Shown here: one piece after another, positions 35,004-45,724 of the stretch
How positions within the stretch are numbered: the first letter of the stretch is position 1
Layout of the letters: each line of letters opens with the position of its first letter
From: Acidobacterium capsulatum ATCC 51196
GTDB taxonomy: Bacteria > Acidobacteriota > Terriglobia > Terriglobales > Acidobacteriaceae
NCBI RefSeq assembly: GCF_000022565.1
Contig: NC_012483.1
Span: forward strand, 1,302,001-1,366,000
DNA length: 64,000 bases
Direction: 5' to 3'
Notes under the pieces: generated by a model
The model's database searches: none
What the model saw: the letters and a program-made list of their open reading frames with translations, nothing else
Told to the model about the DNA's origin: nothing
Program-made: the position numbers and the translations under genes

Positions 35004-38000
35004 ATGGATACCGGAAAGCCGCCTTCAATGCCTGCGCCTGCCAGAGGCACTGAGATGTCTCTGGTGAAGCGGACACTGCTCCATCTGGAGCAGCTTCAGG
35101 CCAGGCTCGACGCAGTGGAGCGCGCAAGGTCGGAGCCAATCGCCATTGTCGGCATGAGCTGCCGCTTCCCTGGCGGGGCCAACCATCCGGAAGGCTTCTG
35201 GAAGCTGCTACACGGCGGAACTGACGCGATCACAGAAATCCCGGCCAGCCGGTGGAAGATAGACGAGTACTATAACCCGGACCCCTCTGCCGCCGGCACC
35301 ATGTACTGCCGTCACGGCGGCTTTCTCTCAGACGTCGCGGGTTTTGACCCATCTTTCTTCCATATCAGCCCCCGCGAAGCCGCCTCCATGGACCCGCAGC
35401 AGCGCCTGTTTCTTGAAGCCTGCTACGAAGCACTGGAATTTGCCGCGATCCCTCCCTCTTCGTTGAAAGGAACCAGCACGGGAGTATTCGCCGGGATTAC
35501 CACCAGCGACTATGCCAGTCTGCAACGCGCGGCGGGCCATGTGGACGGTTACTTCCTCACCGGCAATCCATTGAACACTGTAGCCGGACGCGTCTCCTAC
35601 ACGCTGGCCCTCCAAGGTCCGAGCATGGCCATCGACACGGCCTGCTCCTCGTCGCTGGTCTCTCTGCACGCCGCCTGTCAGAGCCTCCGCCTTGGAGAGT
35701 CCAATCTGGCGCTTGCCGGAGGCGTCAACCTGATTCTGTCCCCCGATAACACCCTCGCTGTCTGCCGCGCGCGGGCGCTCTCGCCAAGTGGGCGCTGCAA
35801 GACCTTTGACGCCTCGGCCGATGGTTTTGTGCGCAGCGAAGGATGCGGTGTCCTGGTCCTCAAGCGGCTGTCCGATGCAGTCGCTGAGGGCAATCGTGTG
35901 CTCGCGGTCATCCGCTCCTCTGCCGTCAATCATGACGGAGCTTCCTCTGGTTTTACCGCTCCAAACGGAGTGGCGCAGGAGGCGGTTCTGCGTAAGGCGC
36001 TGGGGCCAATGGATCCAGCAACTATCGACTATGTGGAGGCGCACGGTACGGGCACTGCGTTGGGAGATCCGATCGAGGTCAGGGCGATCGCCGAGGTCTA
36101 CGGCCAAGGACGCACGCCCGGCCATCCCCTGAAGATTGGCTCCGTCAAGACCAATATCGGTCACGCCGAATCAGCATCGGGCATTGCCGGCGTCATGAAG
36201 GTCGTACTCGCGCTGCAACATGAAGAGATTCCACCCCACTTGCACTTCCACACACCCAGCCCGCTCATCCCCTGGTCCGAATTTCCGGTTGAGGTCGCAA
36301 CCGGGGTCTCATCATGGGCTCGTGGTGCGAAGATTCGCCGGGCGGCCGTCAGTGCCTTTGGGGCCAGCGGCACCAATGCCCACATCGTGCTCGAAGAGGC
36401 TCCAGTGACCGGCGCTGCTGCCCACGCTTGCCAGCATGATTGCCATCCTCTGCTTCTCTCCGCCAAATCGGAACCGGCTCTCCGGGAGACCGTGCAAGCC
36501 TACCGGCTATGGCTGGAGACGCATCCGGAGGCCAGCATGGCTTCGGCCGGTTGGTCTTCCAGTGCGGGACGCGACCACTTCACGCACCGGATCGGTCTAC
36601 GGGTAGCCTCACGTCAAGACGCGATTGATAAACTTCGCACCTGTACAGTTCCCGGTGCTGCAGCCTCGCAACCTCCGCGCGTCGCGTTCCTTTATACCGG
36701 GCAGGGATCGCAGTACACCGGCATGGGGCGTGAGCTGTATCGCACGCAGCCGGTCTTTCGCGATGCCATTAATCGGTGCTGCGGCCTCGCCGAACCCCTT
36801 CCACTGCGAGCGATCCTCTTCGAGGAGAATGCAGGCATCGAGCAGACGGGCAACTGCCAACCTGCTCTGTTCGCGCTGCAATACGCTCTCACCGAACTGC
36901 TGAAAAGCTTCGGCATCACACCGGGCGCGGTCATGGGTCACAGTGTCGGGGAGTATGCCGCGGCGTGCGCCGCCGGAGTCTTTCCACTCGAGGACGCTAT
37001 ACGCTTGATCCGCGAGCGAGGGCAGCTCATGCAGGCCTTGCCTCAGGACGGCTGCATGGCGGCTGTGCTGGCTGACCTCGCAACCGTGGAGCAGGCCATC
37101 TGCCCTCACGCCGCCGAGGTCTCGATTGCTGCCATCAATGGGCCGCGCAACGTTGTGATCTCCGGAGCGCGCAGCAGCGTCGCCGCCATCACCAAACACC
37201 TGGAAGAGCGCGATGTGCATTCGGTTGCGCTCAATACATCGCATGCTTTCCACTCGCCGCTCCTTGAGCCGATGCTGGAACGCTTTGAGACTGCGGCTCG
37301 ATGCATCACAATGCAAGCGCCTCAGGTACCGCTGATCTCAAACCTTACCGGGGCGCTGCAGGATCAAGCTCCATCGGCCCGATACTGGCGCGATCACTGC
37401 CGCCAGGCCGTTCGCTTTGCCGATGGGGTTCAAACATTAGCCGCCACCGGCTTTGACACATTGTTGGAAATTGGTCCCAGTCCCATCCTGACCGGTATGG
37501 CCAAAGCATGCCTGCCAGCCGACGCCGGGGTCCATCTGGTTCCGCTGCTGCGGCCCGGCTCCACGCAGGAAACCTTCCTTGATGCGTTGCTACATCTCTA
37601 CCGCCATGGAACCAGCATCCGCTGGTCTGCCTATGAAGAGAACGCGCCGGAACCGGCACCGCTGCCCACCTACGCCTTTCAGCGCAGCCCCATCTGGCTG
37701 CAGGAGACACCCCGCACGGAAATACCTAAGACGGAACAGCCAACCCCTATGATCCCAGCAGAACAGAAAAAACAGAGTAGTCTTGAATGGCTATGCACGC
37801 AGGTCGCAGAACTGATCCAGGCGGACCCAGCCAGCGTGAGCGTGGAGGTTCCCTTCCTCGAGTTGGGCGCTGACTCCATCGTCCTGATCGAGGCGATCCG
37901 CCTGATCGAAAAGCAATATGGCATCAAGATGGCCATGCGCCGCTTCTTCGAGGACCTCTCTACCATTGCAGCCCTGGCTGCCTTCATCGACCAGAACAGC

Positions 38001-41000
38001 GCAGAGCCCGAGCCTGCCACACCGGCAGTGACGAGCATAGCTGCTCCCGCCTCTCAAGAGAGCAATAGCTCACTTGAGAGGATGATTGCCGGCCAGAACA
38101 AGATGCTCGCCGAGGTGATGACGCAACAGATGGAGCTGATGCGCGCCTCGCTGGGGATCACATCACCGGATGCTGCTTCAGCAGGCACCGCAGCCGCCGC
38201 AACGGTTAGACCGGCGCGCGTTCAGCCCAAGGCTGCGCCTGCGGCAGAGGCTCCGAAACCGATGATGCCCTGGGGAAATCCGGTGGAGCAGCGCGCTCGC
38301 GGCCTGACGCCGGTCCAGCAGCAGCATCTGGAAGATCTGATCGGTCGCTTCACCGCAAAGACCAGGCGTTCAAAGGAATCCGTACAGGCATCCCGCTCGG
38401 TCGTTGCGGACAGCCGCGCGTCGGTCGGATTTCGCTTCTCGACGAAAGAGATGCTCTACCCCATCGTCGGCGAACGCACCTCCGGCTCGAAGCTCTGGGA
38501 CATCGACGGCAACGAATATATCGACTTCACCATGGGCTTCGGCGTGCATCTCTTCGGGCACGCACCGGATTTCCTGCAGACCGCCATCGATCGCGAGCTA
38601 CGGCAAAACCTGGAACTCGGAGCAAGGTCGCCGCTGGTAGGCGAGGTGGCTGAGCGCTTTGCCCGCATGACCGGCCTGGACCGGGTCGCGTTCTCCAACA
38701 CCGGCACAGAAGCCGTGATGACCGCCATGCGCCTGGCGCGCGCCGTCACCGGCCGCGACGCGATTGTCATGTTCACACACTCGTATCACGGCCACTCGGA
38801 CGGAACCCTGGCGGCAGCCAATCCCGAGGGCGGGACTACCGCGATCGCCCCGGGAGTCCCTGCTGGCTCGGTCGAAAACATCCTTGTGCTCGACTACGGC
38901 AGCGACGCGGCTCTTGAAAGCATCCGCGCCCTGGGCCCGTCGCTGGCCGCGGTGATCGTCGAACCAGTGCAAAGCCGTAATCCTTCCCTGCAGCCCGTTG
39001 CGTTTCTCAAGGAACTCCGGAGCATCACGGAGCAAAGCGGCACGGCACTAATTTTTGATGAGATGATCACAGGCTTCCGCGTGCACCCTGCCGGGGCACA
39101 AGGGCTTTTTGGAGTGCGCGCCGACATTGCGACCTATGGAAAGATCATCGGCGGCGGCCTTCCGCTGGGCGTTATTGCGGGCACTGCGCGCTTCATGGAC
39201 GGCATCGATGGCGGCATGTGGAGCTATGGCGATACCTCTTTTCCCGCGACCGACCGTACCGCGTTCGGAGGAACGTTCTGTCAGCACCCGCTCTCGATGG
39301 CTGCAGCCCTTGCCGTGCTGAAGGAACTGGAGCGCGAGGGCGGCGCATTGCAGGCGCGCCTGAATGATCGCACTGCCACACTGGCCGAAACACTCAACAA
39401 GCTCTTCGCTGAAGAGCAGGCGCCCATCCATGTCACCAGCTTCGGCTCACTCTTTCGCTTTGAGTTCACTGCGAACTTAGACCTTTTCTTCTATCACCTG
39501 CTCGAAAAGGGAATTTATATCTGGGAGTGGCGAACCTGCTTCCTTTCCACTGCTCACACCGAAGACGACCTGCAGCGTTTCGTGAAAGCTGTGCGTGAAA
39601 GCGTGGTGGAGTTGAAACGCGGCGGCTACATCCAGACGCCGGCCAGCAAAGAAACCACGACAGCGGTGCCTCTCAGCGAAGCCCAGCACCAGCTATGGCT
39701 CGCCTCTCAGATGGGGCCGGAAGGCTCGCTCGCATACAACATCAACACCACGCTGGCGCTGCGAGGCGAAATCGACACGGAAGCACTCCGGAAAGCGATT
39801 CAGGGCCTCGTCGACCGTCACGAGGCACTGCGAACCACATTCTCACCCGATGGCACAAGCCAAACCATCCGGCCGAGCTTCCCACTCGAGATTCCTGTCG
39901 TTGAAGGGGACATCGAAGCCTGGCGCATGCAGGAGAGTAAAACGCCCTTCGACCTGACCACCGGTCCGCTCTTTCGCGCAGCCCTGCTCCGTGTGGACGG
40001 CGAGCATTCCCTCCTTTCGCTCACCGCACACCACATCGTCTGCGACGGGTCCACTTTCGGTATTCTTCTGGATGAAATTGCTACCGCTTATAACGGAAGC
40101 GTTCCGGCTGCGCCGCCGCTGCAATTCCGCGGCTATCTGCGCGCGTTGGAAGCGCAACTCGCTTCTGCGGAGATGCAAGCCCATCGTGCGTATTGGCTTG
40201 ATGAGTGCCACGAGCCGGTTTCCGCACTGCGTCTTCCCGTCGACCGCCCCTATCCCGCCATCCGGAGCTTCCGCGGACAACGTGTCTCGACCCTCATCGA
40301 TGCGCCCTTGGCCAACGCTTTGCGGGCTGCATCCCGGCACGCAGGATGCACGCTGTACATGACCCTGCTGGCCGGATTTCAGATTTTCCTGCATCGCATC
40401 ACCGGCCAGGAGGAGATCCTCACCGGCATCCCGGTAACTGGCCGTTCCGTGCCTGACAGTGAGCGAGTCGCGGGATACTGCACGCACCTGCTGCCCATCC
40501 GGTCTTATCAAGAAGCAGACCTCACGGTCTCCGGGTTCATGGCCGCAACACGACGGCGCATGCTCGACGCCCTCGAGCACCAGGACTTTCCTTTTGCAGA
40601 GCTGCTGCGCGAGATCGGCTCTCAACGTAATCTCCATGCAACGCAGTTGGTCTCGACCGTCTTCAACCTGGAACCAGTCTCCGAGCTGCCCGCGCTTCAC
40701 GGTCTCGAAGCAACGCTGGCTCCTCCGTTGGTTCTCTACACTGCCTTCGACCTGAGCCTGAACACGATCGACACAGGCACCGAACTGCTTCTCGAATGCC
40801 TCTACGATAGCGATCTCTTCGAGGAGAGCACCGTTCAACGTTTTCTTGCCGTCTATCGCCAGATTCTCTCCGCCATAACCCAGGACGCCGATCTTCCGGT
40901 GACACGCATCGCGATACTTCCGCCTGAAGATCGCGCGCTCATCGAACAATGGAATGACACTGCGGCCCCGTTCCTGAGGGGCCACGGAGTACACCATCTC

Positions 41001-44000
41001 TTTGAGGAGCAGGCCGCCAGAACGCCCGATGCAACCGCCTTGATTCACCTGCAGCGCCGCATCTCCTATGCGGAACTCAATCAGCGGGCGGAAGAGATCG
41101 CCGCGCAATTGCGCACCGCAGGAGTCAAACCTGGAGCATTGGCCGGTGTATTTCTCCGGCGCGACCCCGACCTCATCGCGGCCCTGCTCGGGGTACTGAA
41201 AACCGGAGCCGCGTATGTACCCATGGACCCCGTCTGGCCATCGGCGCGCGTGGCGCTGGTGCTGGAAGACGCCTCACTTGCTGCGATTGTGACCAACCGG
41301 GAACTCGCCGATTTCCTGCCCCCCACTTGCCACACTCTCATGGTTGAAGAACGGCCCAAGGAGCCACTGGCACCAGTCAGCTCTGCGGCGGTTTCCGAAG
41401 AAAGCCTCGCCTGGGTCCTCTACACATCGGGCTCTACTGGCCGCCCGAAAGGCGTCATGATTCGCCACAGTAGCGCTGCGGCGTTCCTTGCCTGGACACA
41501 TTCCTACTTCACGGCCGCGCAGACCAGCTGCGTGCTGGCATCGACCTCCATCTGCTTTGACCTTTCCATCTTCGAAATCTTCACTCCGCTCAGCCGGGGA
41601 GGAAGCCTGGTGCTCGCTGAAAATGTTCTGGAACTCGGCAGCCTGCCGTCGAAGGAAGAGATCACCCTGATCAATACCGTACCTTCGGCAATGTCTGCGC
41701 TGCTGCAAGTCCAGGCTCTGCCCACAAGCGTCACGACCGTGAATCTTGCAGGAGAAGCGCTGCGCCGCCCACTCGTCCGATCTATCTATCAGGCAGCACC
41801 CCAGGTCACGGTCTACAACCTCTATGGGCCCAGTGAAGACACGACTTACTCCACCGCCACCCGCATCGACCGTGACAGTCCGCTCGAACCATCTATCGGC
41901 CGCCCCATTTCCAACACACAGGCCTACATCCTCGACCGTCATTTGGAGCCTCTGCCCATCGGGGCCATCGGCGAACTCTATCTGGGAGGGGCAGGACTCG
42001 CCGCCGGCTATCTGAACCGCCCCGATCTGACTGCGGAACGCTTCGTCTCTGCTTCGTTTGCACCGGCAGCACGCCTCTATCGTACAGGCGACATCGTACG
42101 CTATCGTTCCAGCGGAGAGATTGAGTACCTAGGACGTTCCGACAACCAGGTAAAGCTGCGAGGTTTCCGCATCGAACTTGGCGAGGTTGAAGCTGCTATC
42201 ACAGCGCACACCGGCGTGGAGGCCGCAGTCGTCGCGCTGCAGGGATCGGGAGAACGCGCGCGCCTCGTCGCATGGGTGATGTCACAGGAACCGGATACCC
42301 TGCTGATTGCGTCGCTGCGAGTGCGTCTGCGCGAACAGTTGCCGGAGTACATGGTCCCGTCCGTCTTCCTCATCGTCACCGAGTTCCCGCTTTTGCCCAA
42401 CGGAAAGATCGACCGCAATCGCCTTCCCGTTCCAGAAGAGGAGATTGCCCCAGCTCCGGTGGAAAACGAGGTCGAGGGAAAACTCGCTTCCATCTGGCAA
42501 AATGCTCTCGGCCTACCATCCATGCATACAGATGCCAACTTCTTCGAAGCAGGAGGCAACTCGCTGACGGCCATGCAGGTGGTTACACAGACGCGCCGGG
42601 ATCTCGGTTGTCAGATCGAGTTGAAGACGCTCTTCTCATATCCAACCATTGCCAGCCTTGCACGCCACATTGCAAACGCAACGGTGATCAAGTACGAACC
42701 CATCCAACCACAGCCTTCGCAGGAGCATTACGCACTCTCCCCGGCGCAACTGCGCTTCTGGGTACAGGAGCGCCTCTGGGAGGACGCTCGCAGCGGTCCC
42801 ATGCCGGCGCAGTTCCAGATGGAAGGCCCTCTCGATGTCGCCGCTCTGCAGCGAGCCTTCGAACTGCTAGTTGCGCGGCATGAGATTCTCCGCACGATCT
42901 TCGTCGAAACCGGTGGCCAGCCCCGGCAGAAAATCCTTGCACCTGAGGAGTTCGCAGCCTTCTTTGAACAGATCGATCTCAGTCATGCGGAAGACTCGGC
43001 GACCCAGCTTCACACACTCACGATGCGCGAGCGCCTGGCCCCGATGGACCTGGGCACCGGCCCGCTCTTTCGCGTCAAGCTGGTGCGGCTGCATGCCACG
43101 CGGCACATATGCGTTTGCGCCATGCACCACATCATCAGCGATGGCATCACAAACGAGGTTCTGCTCGACGACCTGCAGCAACTCTACAGCGCCGCAGCCC
43201 AGCAGGAGGAGCCGCTATTGCCAGCCCTTGCTGTGCAATACAAGGATTACGCCGCGTGGCTGAACGACCTGCTAGACAGCCCCGAGGGCGAACGAATGAA
43301 GGAGTACTGGCTCACCAAACTCTCCGGGTTCACGCCATTCTCCATGCCGGGAGACGCCCCCCCCGGCGGGATGATCCCGGGCGAGCGCTGGAAAACAGCT
43401 AGCCTCTCGCTGGATGCAGCCTGTACGGCAGGCTTGCAGAGGATGGCAGACCAACACCAGGCCACACTCTTCATGGTCCTGGTCGCTGCGGTGAAGAGCT
43501 TGCTCTATCGCAAATCGGGGCAAGAGGACATCATTGTTGGCACACCTGTGGCTGGACGTGTCTTGCCCGAGTTGGAGCAGCAGGCGGGCCCTTACCTTAA
43601 CGTGCTGGCGCTGCGAGACCACATCTTCGGCAGCGAACGCTTCGACGCGCTGCTGCACCGCATTCGCGAGACTATCCTTGAAGCTTTCTCGAACCAGCTC
43701 TATCCATTGGACCGCCTCTTCGAACCCCTGCGGATCGTTCGCGACCCAGAGCGGAACCCGGTCTTCGATATCGGCTTCACCCTGCAGAACCAGCGCCGCG
43801 GTCCGCGCCAGGCTGGCCCGCTGCATATCTCCGAGATGGAGATTCTACCGAAGGAATCTCGGCACTCTGAAGCCAAGACCGCTCTCTGGTTCCTCATAAG
43901 CCCAGGCGAAGCAATGCTTGAGATCGACATTCTCTATGACCAGCACCGCATGAGCGAGGCATACGTACAAGCGCTTTCGCAGGATCTTCAATCCATCCTC

Positions 44001-44108
44001 AACGAAGTGACGGAGCAGCCTGGAGTCCGCCTGCAGGATCTCCGGCTGGGACGCAGCACTCCTCCACAAATCCCCGTGAAACACAGCGTAAAGATGGGAG
44101 CCTTTTAG
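35004..44108 (+). CDS. Hybrid PKS-NRPS: KS-AT-ACP-aminotransferase-C-A-PCP-C (mycosubtilin-like)
   Basis: 3034 residues. After a docking coiled coil come the KS (Cys214, His347), a complete AT (GHSVGE with Ser647; HAFHS at 747-751, the malonyl-type signature), and an ACP (GADSIVL, Ser958). A class III GSA-type aminotransferase follows (~1085-1535; PLP Lys1380 in TYGKIIGGG), then C (HHIVCDG), A (~1995-2510), PCP (GGNSLTA, Ser2520) and C (HHIISDG). KS-AT-ACP-AMT followed by C-A-PCP is the iturin/mycosubtilin arrangement, which turns a beta-ketoacyl thioester into a beta-amino fatty acid. The adenylation pocket, read by hand, is DLFNNALTYK, which I recall as an alanine code. The final C domain has no partner A in this protein; its acceptor module begins two genes later. 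This AT is the only intact one in the window. Confidence 0.93.
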   Translation: MDTGKPPSMPAPARGTEMSLVKRTLLHLEQLQARLDAVERARSEPIAIVGMSCRFPGGANHPEGFWKLLHGGTDAITEIPASRWKIDEYYNPDPSAAGTMYCRHGGFLSDVAGFDPSFFHISPREAASMDPQQRLFLEACYEALEFAAIPPSSLKGTSTGVFAGITTSDYASLQRAAGHVDGYFLTGNPLNTVAGRVSYTLALQGPSMAIDTACSSSLVSLHAACQSLRLGESNLALAGGVNLILSPDNTLAVCRARALSPSGRCKTFDASADGFVRSEGCGVLVLKRLSDAVAEGNRVLAVIRSSAVNHDGASSGFTAPNGVAQEAVLRKALGPMDPATIDYVEAHGTGTALGDPIEVRAIAEVYGQGRTPGHPLKIGSVKTNIGHAESASGIAGVMKVVLALQHEEIPPHLHFHTPSPLIPWSEFPVEVATGVSSWARGAKIRRAAVSAFGASGTNAHIVLEEAPVTGAAAHACQHDCHPLLLSAKSEPALRETVQAYRLWLETHPEASMASAGWSSSAGRDHFTHRIGLRVASRQDAIDKLRTCTVPGAAASQPPRVAFLYTGQGSQYTGMGRELYRTQPVFRDAINRCCGLAEPLPLRAILFEENAGIEQTGNCQPALFALQYALTELLKSFGITPGAVMGHSVGEYAAACAAGVFPLEDAIRLIRERGQLMQALPQDGCMAAVLADLATVEQAICPHAAEVSIAAINGPRNVVISGARSSVAAITKHLEERDVHSVALNTSHAFHSPLLEPMLERFETAARCITMQAPQVPLISNLTGALQDQAPSARYWRDHCRQAVRFADGVQTLAATGFDTLLEIGPSPILTGMAKACLPADAGVHLVPLLRPGSTQETFLDALLHLYRHGTSIRWSAYEENAPEPAPLPTYAFQRSPIWLQETPRTEIPKTEQPTPMIPAEQKKQSSLEWLCTQVAELIQADPASVSVEVPFLELGADSIVLIEAIRLIEKQYGIKMAMRRFFEDLSTIAALAAFIDQNSAEPEPATPAVTSIAAPASQESNSSLERMIAGQNKMLAEVMTQQMELMRASLGITSPDAASAGTAAAATVRPARVQPKAAPAAEAPKPMMPWGNPVEQRARGLTPVQQQHLEDLIGRFTAKTRRSKESVQASRSVVADSRASVGFRFSTKEMLYPIVGERTSGSKLWDIDGNEYIDFTMGFGVHLFGHAPDFLQTAIDRELRQNLELGARSPLVGEVAERFARMTGLDRVAFSNTGTEAVMTAMRLARAVTGRDAIVMFTHSYHGHSDGTLAAANPEGGTTAIAPGVPAGSVENILVLDYGSDAALESIRALGPSLAAVIVEPVQSRNPSLQPVAFLKELRSITEQSGTALIFDEMITGFRVHPAGAQGLFGVRADIATYGKIIGGGLPLGVIAGTARFMDGIDGGMWSYGDTSFPATDRTAFGGTFCQHPLSMAAALAVLKELEREGGALQARLNDRTATLAETLNKLFAEEQAPIHVTSFGSLFRFEFTANLDLFFYHLLEKGIYIWEWRTCFLSTAHTEDDLQRFVKAVRESVVELKRGGYIQTPASKETTTAVPLSEAQHQLWLASQMGPEGSLAYNINTTLALRGEIDTEALRKAIQGLVDRHEALRTTFSPDGTSQTIRPSFPLEIPVVEGDIEAWRMQESKTPFDLTTGPLFRAALLRVDGEHSLLSLTAHHIVCDGSTFGILLDEIATAYNGSVPAAPPLQFRGYLRALEAQLASAEMQAHRAYWLDECHEPVSALRLPVDRPYPAIRSFRGQRVSTLIDAPLANALRAASRHAGCTLYMTLLAGFQIFLHRITGQEEILTGIPVTGRSVPDSERVAGYCTHLLPIRSYQEADLTVSGFMAATRRRMLDALEHQDFPFAELLREIGSQRNLHATQLVSTVFNLEPVSELPALHGLEATLAPPLVLYTAFDLSLNTIDTGTELLLECLYDSDLFEESTVQRFLAVYRQILSAITQDADLPVTRIAILPPEDRALIEQWNDTAAPFLRGHGVHHLFEEQAARTPDATALIHLQRRISYAELNQRAEEIAAQLRTAGVKPGALAGVFLRRDPDLIAALLGVLKTGAAYVPMDPVWPSARVALVLEDASLAAIVTNRELADFLPPTCHTLMVEERPKEPLAPVSSAAVSEESLAWVLYTSGSTGRPKGVMIRHSSAAAFLAWTHSYFTAAQTSCVLASTSICFDLSIFEIFTPLSRGGSLVLAENVLELGSLPSKEEITLINTVPSAMSALLQVQALPTSVTTVNLAGEALRRPLVRSIYQAAPQVTVYNLYGPSEDTTYSTATRIDRDSPLEPSIGRPISNTQAYILDRHLEPLPIGAIGELYLGGAGLAAGYLNRPDLTAERFVSASFAPAARLYRTGDIVRYRSSGEIEYLGRSDNQVKLRGFRIELGEVEAAITAHTGVEAAVVALQGSGERARLVAWVMSQEPDTLLIASLRVRLREQLPEYMVPSVFLIVTEFPLLPNGKIDRNRLPVPEEEIAPAPVENEVEGKLASIWQNALGLPSMHTDANFFEAGGNSLTAMQVVTQTRRDLGCQIELKTLFSYPTIASLARHIANATVIKYEPIQPQPSQEHYALSPAQLRFWVQERLWEDARSGPMPAQFQMEGPLDVAALQRAFELLVARHEILRTIFVETGGQPRQKILAPEEFAAFFEQIDLSHAEDSATQLHTLTMRERLAPMDLGTGPLFRVKLVRLHATRHICVCAMHHIISDGITNEVLLDDLQQLYSAAAQQEEPLLPALAVQYKDYAAWLNDLLDSPEGERMKEYWLTKLSGFTPFSMPGDAPPGGMIPGERWKTASLSLDAACTAGLQRMADQHQATLFMVLVAAVKSLLYRKSGQEDIIVGTPVAGRVLPELEQQAGPYLNVLALRDHIFGSERFDALLHRIRETILEAFSNQLYPLDRLFEPLRIVRDPERNPVFDIGFTLQNQRRGPRQAGPLHISEMEILPKESRHSEAKTALWFLISPGEAMLEIDILYDQHRMSEAYVQALSQDLQSILNEVTEQPGVRLQDLRLGRSTPPQIPVKHSVKMGAF

Positions 44109-44110
44109 CA

Positions 44111-45724
44111 ATGCCCTTCGGAAACAATGTCTATCTGAAGCCGAACGTTCAGTTTGAGCCGCTCTTCAATCAGTGGTATGCCTGGTTTCTTTCAGTACCG
44201 CCCGTGACCGCGTCGCTGAATATCGCGGAGCGTTACCTACCGATCATGAAGTCCTACGTGGCATCCCCGATGATGCATGCCACGGCCTGTAAGAACCCGG
44301 CGATGAAGGGCGGTCCTTTCATTGACCTCGACGGCAAGCGGGTAGACGAGATCCGGGACCTGATCACGGTGACCATGGAGCATTCTGCCAAACTGATCGA
44401 GTTCGCGAAGGGCTTCAAACAGCTTTCGAGCCTGATCGCGAAAGAGGCGCATGGTCTCGCTATGGACCCCATTTATCCGCAGATTCCCGATGCGCTGAAG
44501 GGATATGTGGAGCTCTATTACGACCTGAACCACAACCCGTCATTCCGTGTATTCGAGTCGATGCTCTACAACAGCCCAAGCTACGAGCCAGCAGTCCAGA
44601 GCATCGCGCTTTCAGCCATCGATGCGAACACCCGCAGGCCATTCATCCTGAGTACACCACGCCTCAAAGACGAGAGCACCATCTTCTGCCAGATGCCGTT
44701 TGCTTCGCCCGAGATCGACACACTCTTCCACATGCGCGACGCTGCCGGCAGCTACAAGGAAATTGCGGAGAAGTTCGGAATCACCGGCGATATCGAGCCC
44801 CTCTTCCGCACCTTCTTTACAGAAGATGCTCCAGAGCAGAAAGACGACCGCGACTACGATGGCGATGGATTCCGCATTCGTTACTACGGCCATGCCTGCA
44901 TCCTGATTCAGGCACCTGGCGTCAATATCATGCTCGACCCTGCGGTCAGCTACAGTTACCCGACAGACCTTCCCCGCTATACCTTCGCCGACTTACCTGA
45001 GCGAATCGATTACGCTCTCATCACGCACAGCCATCACGACCACATCATTCTCGAGACCCTGCTGCAGCTCCGCCACCGGATCGGAACCATCGTCGTTGGC
45101 AGAAATTGCGATGGGTTTCCGCAAGACCCCTCGCTGCAGCTTGCCCTGCGTAAAATCGGCTTCCCGAGCGTTATAGAAGTCCGCGACAACGAATCCATTC
45201 CTGTTCCGGGCGGATGCATCACGGCCATCCCTTTCATGGGCGAGCACAATGATCTCGCCATCCAGAGCAAGAATGCGTACTCGGTTCGCATCGGCTCTCA
45301 CTCGGTGCTTGCTATCGCGGACTCGTGCAACCTCGACCCCACTGTCTACGATCACATCTTCCGCCAAACCGGCGAACCGGACATCCTCTTCCTCGGCATG
45401 GAGTGCGAAGGCGCACCGCCCTCTTGGGTCTTCGGTCCGCTCTTCCCAAAGCCGCTGCCCCGCGACATCGACAACTCCCGCCGCGCCCGCGGCTGCAACA
45501 TTCACGAAGCTATGGCACTCGTTGATCGCTTCCGCTTCCGGCAGGTCTACATCTATGCCATGGGCCAGGAGCCTTGGCTCAACCACATTCTCGATAATGA
45601 GTTCTCTGAAGACTCGCCCAGCCTTATTCAGTCACGCTCCTTTGTGAACTACTGCCGTTCCAAAGGAATAGAGTCCGAGAGTCTCTACGCCCAAAAGGAG
45701 ATCTTCGTTGCCAGCGCTCACTGA
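44111..45724 (+). CDS. CmlA-type di-iron beta-hydroxylase of PCP-bound amino acid (first copy)
   Basis: 537 residues: an N-terminal ~270-residue helical domain and a C-terminal metallo-beta-lactamase fold. Metal ligands fall almost on the numbering of CmlA (known ligands from memory H305, H307, D309, H310, E377, D403): THSHHDH gives His306, His308, Asp310, His311; FMGEHND gives Glu378; IADSCNLDP gives Asp404. CmlA uses a di-iron centre and O2 to beta-hydroxylate an aminoacyl-S-PCP. Length and two-domain layout agree, so this is not an ordinary MBL hydrolase. It starts three bases after the upstream NRPS stop and its end overlaps the next NRPS start by 17 bases. The substrate is probably the amino acid loaded by the adjacent 45708-49577 protein. 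The final C-terminal iron ligand could not be placed with certainty (His465 is a candidate). Confidence 0.87.
   Translation: MPFGNNVYLKPNVQFEPLFNQWYAWFLSVPPVTASLNIAERYLPIMKSYVASPMMHATACKNPAMKGGPFIDLDGKRVDEIRDLITVTMEHSAKLIEFAKGFKQLSSLIAKEAHGLAMDPIYPQIPDALKGYVELYYDLNHNPSFRVFESMLYNSPSYEPAVQSIALSAIDANTRRPFILSTPRLKDESTIFCQMPFASPEIDTLFHMRDAAGSYKEIAEKFGITGDIEPLFRTFFTEDAPEQKDDRDYDGDGFRIRYYGHACILIQAPGVNIMLDPAVSYSYPTDLPRYTFADLPERIDYALITHSHHDHIILETLLQLRHRIGTIVVGRNCDGFPQDPSLQLALRKIGFPSVIEVRDNESIPVPGGCITAIPFMGEHNDLAIQSKNAYSVRIGSHSVLAIADSCNLDPTVYDHIFRQTGEPDILFLGMECEGAPPSWVFGPLFPKPLPRDIDNSRRARGCNIHEAMALVDRFRFRQVYIYAMGQEPWLNHILDNEFSEDSPSLIQSRSFVNYCRSKGIESESLYAQKEIFVASAH
45695..45700 (+). promoter_or_regulatory. 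Ribosome binding site AAGGAG inside the first CmlA-type gene
   Basis: AAGGAG lies seven bases before TTG 45708 and supports a TTG start overlapping the end of the hydroxylase gene. Confidence 0.65.

Noticed and set aside
38300-39620. Glutamate-1-semialdehyde aminotransferase of heme synthesis (hemL)
   Set aside because: The domain lies inside one reading frame between ACP and C domains, the position of the amino-transfer domain in iturin-type synthetases.
44111-45724. Ordinary metallo-beta-lactamase-fold hydrolase
   Set aside because: The ~270-residue N-terminal domain, total length and the added Glu378 and Asp404 fit the CmlA di-iron oxygenases rather than zinc hydrolases.
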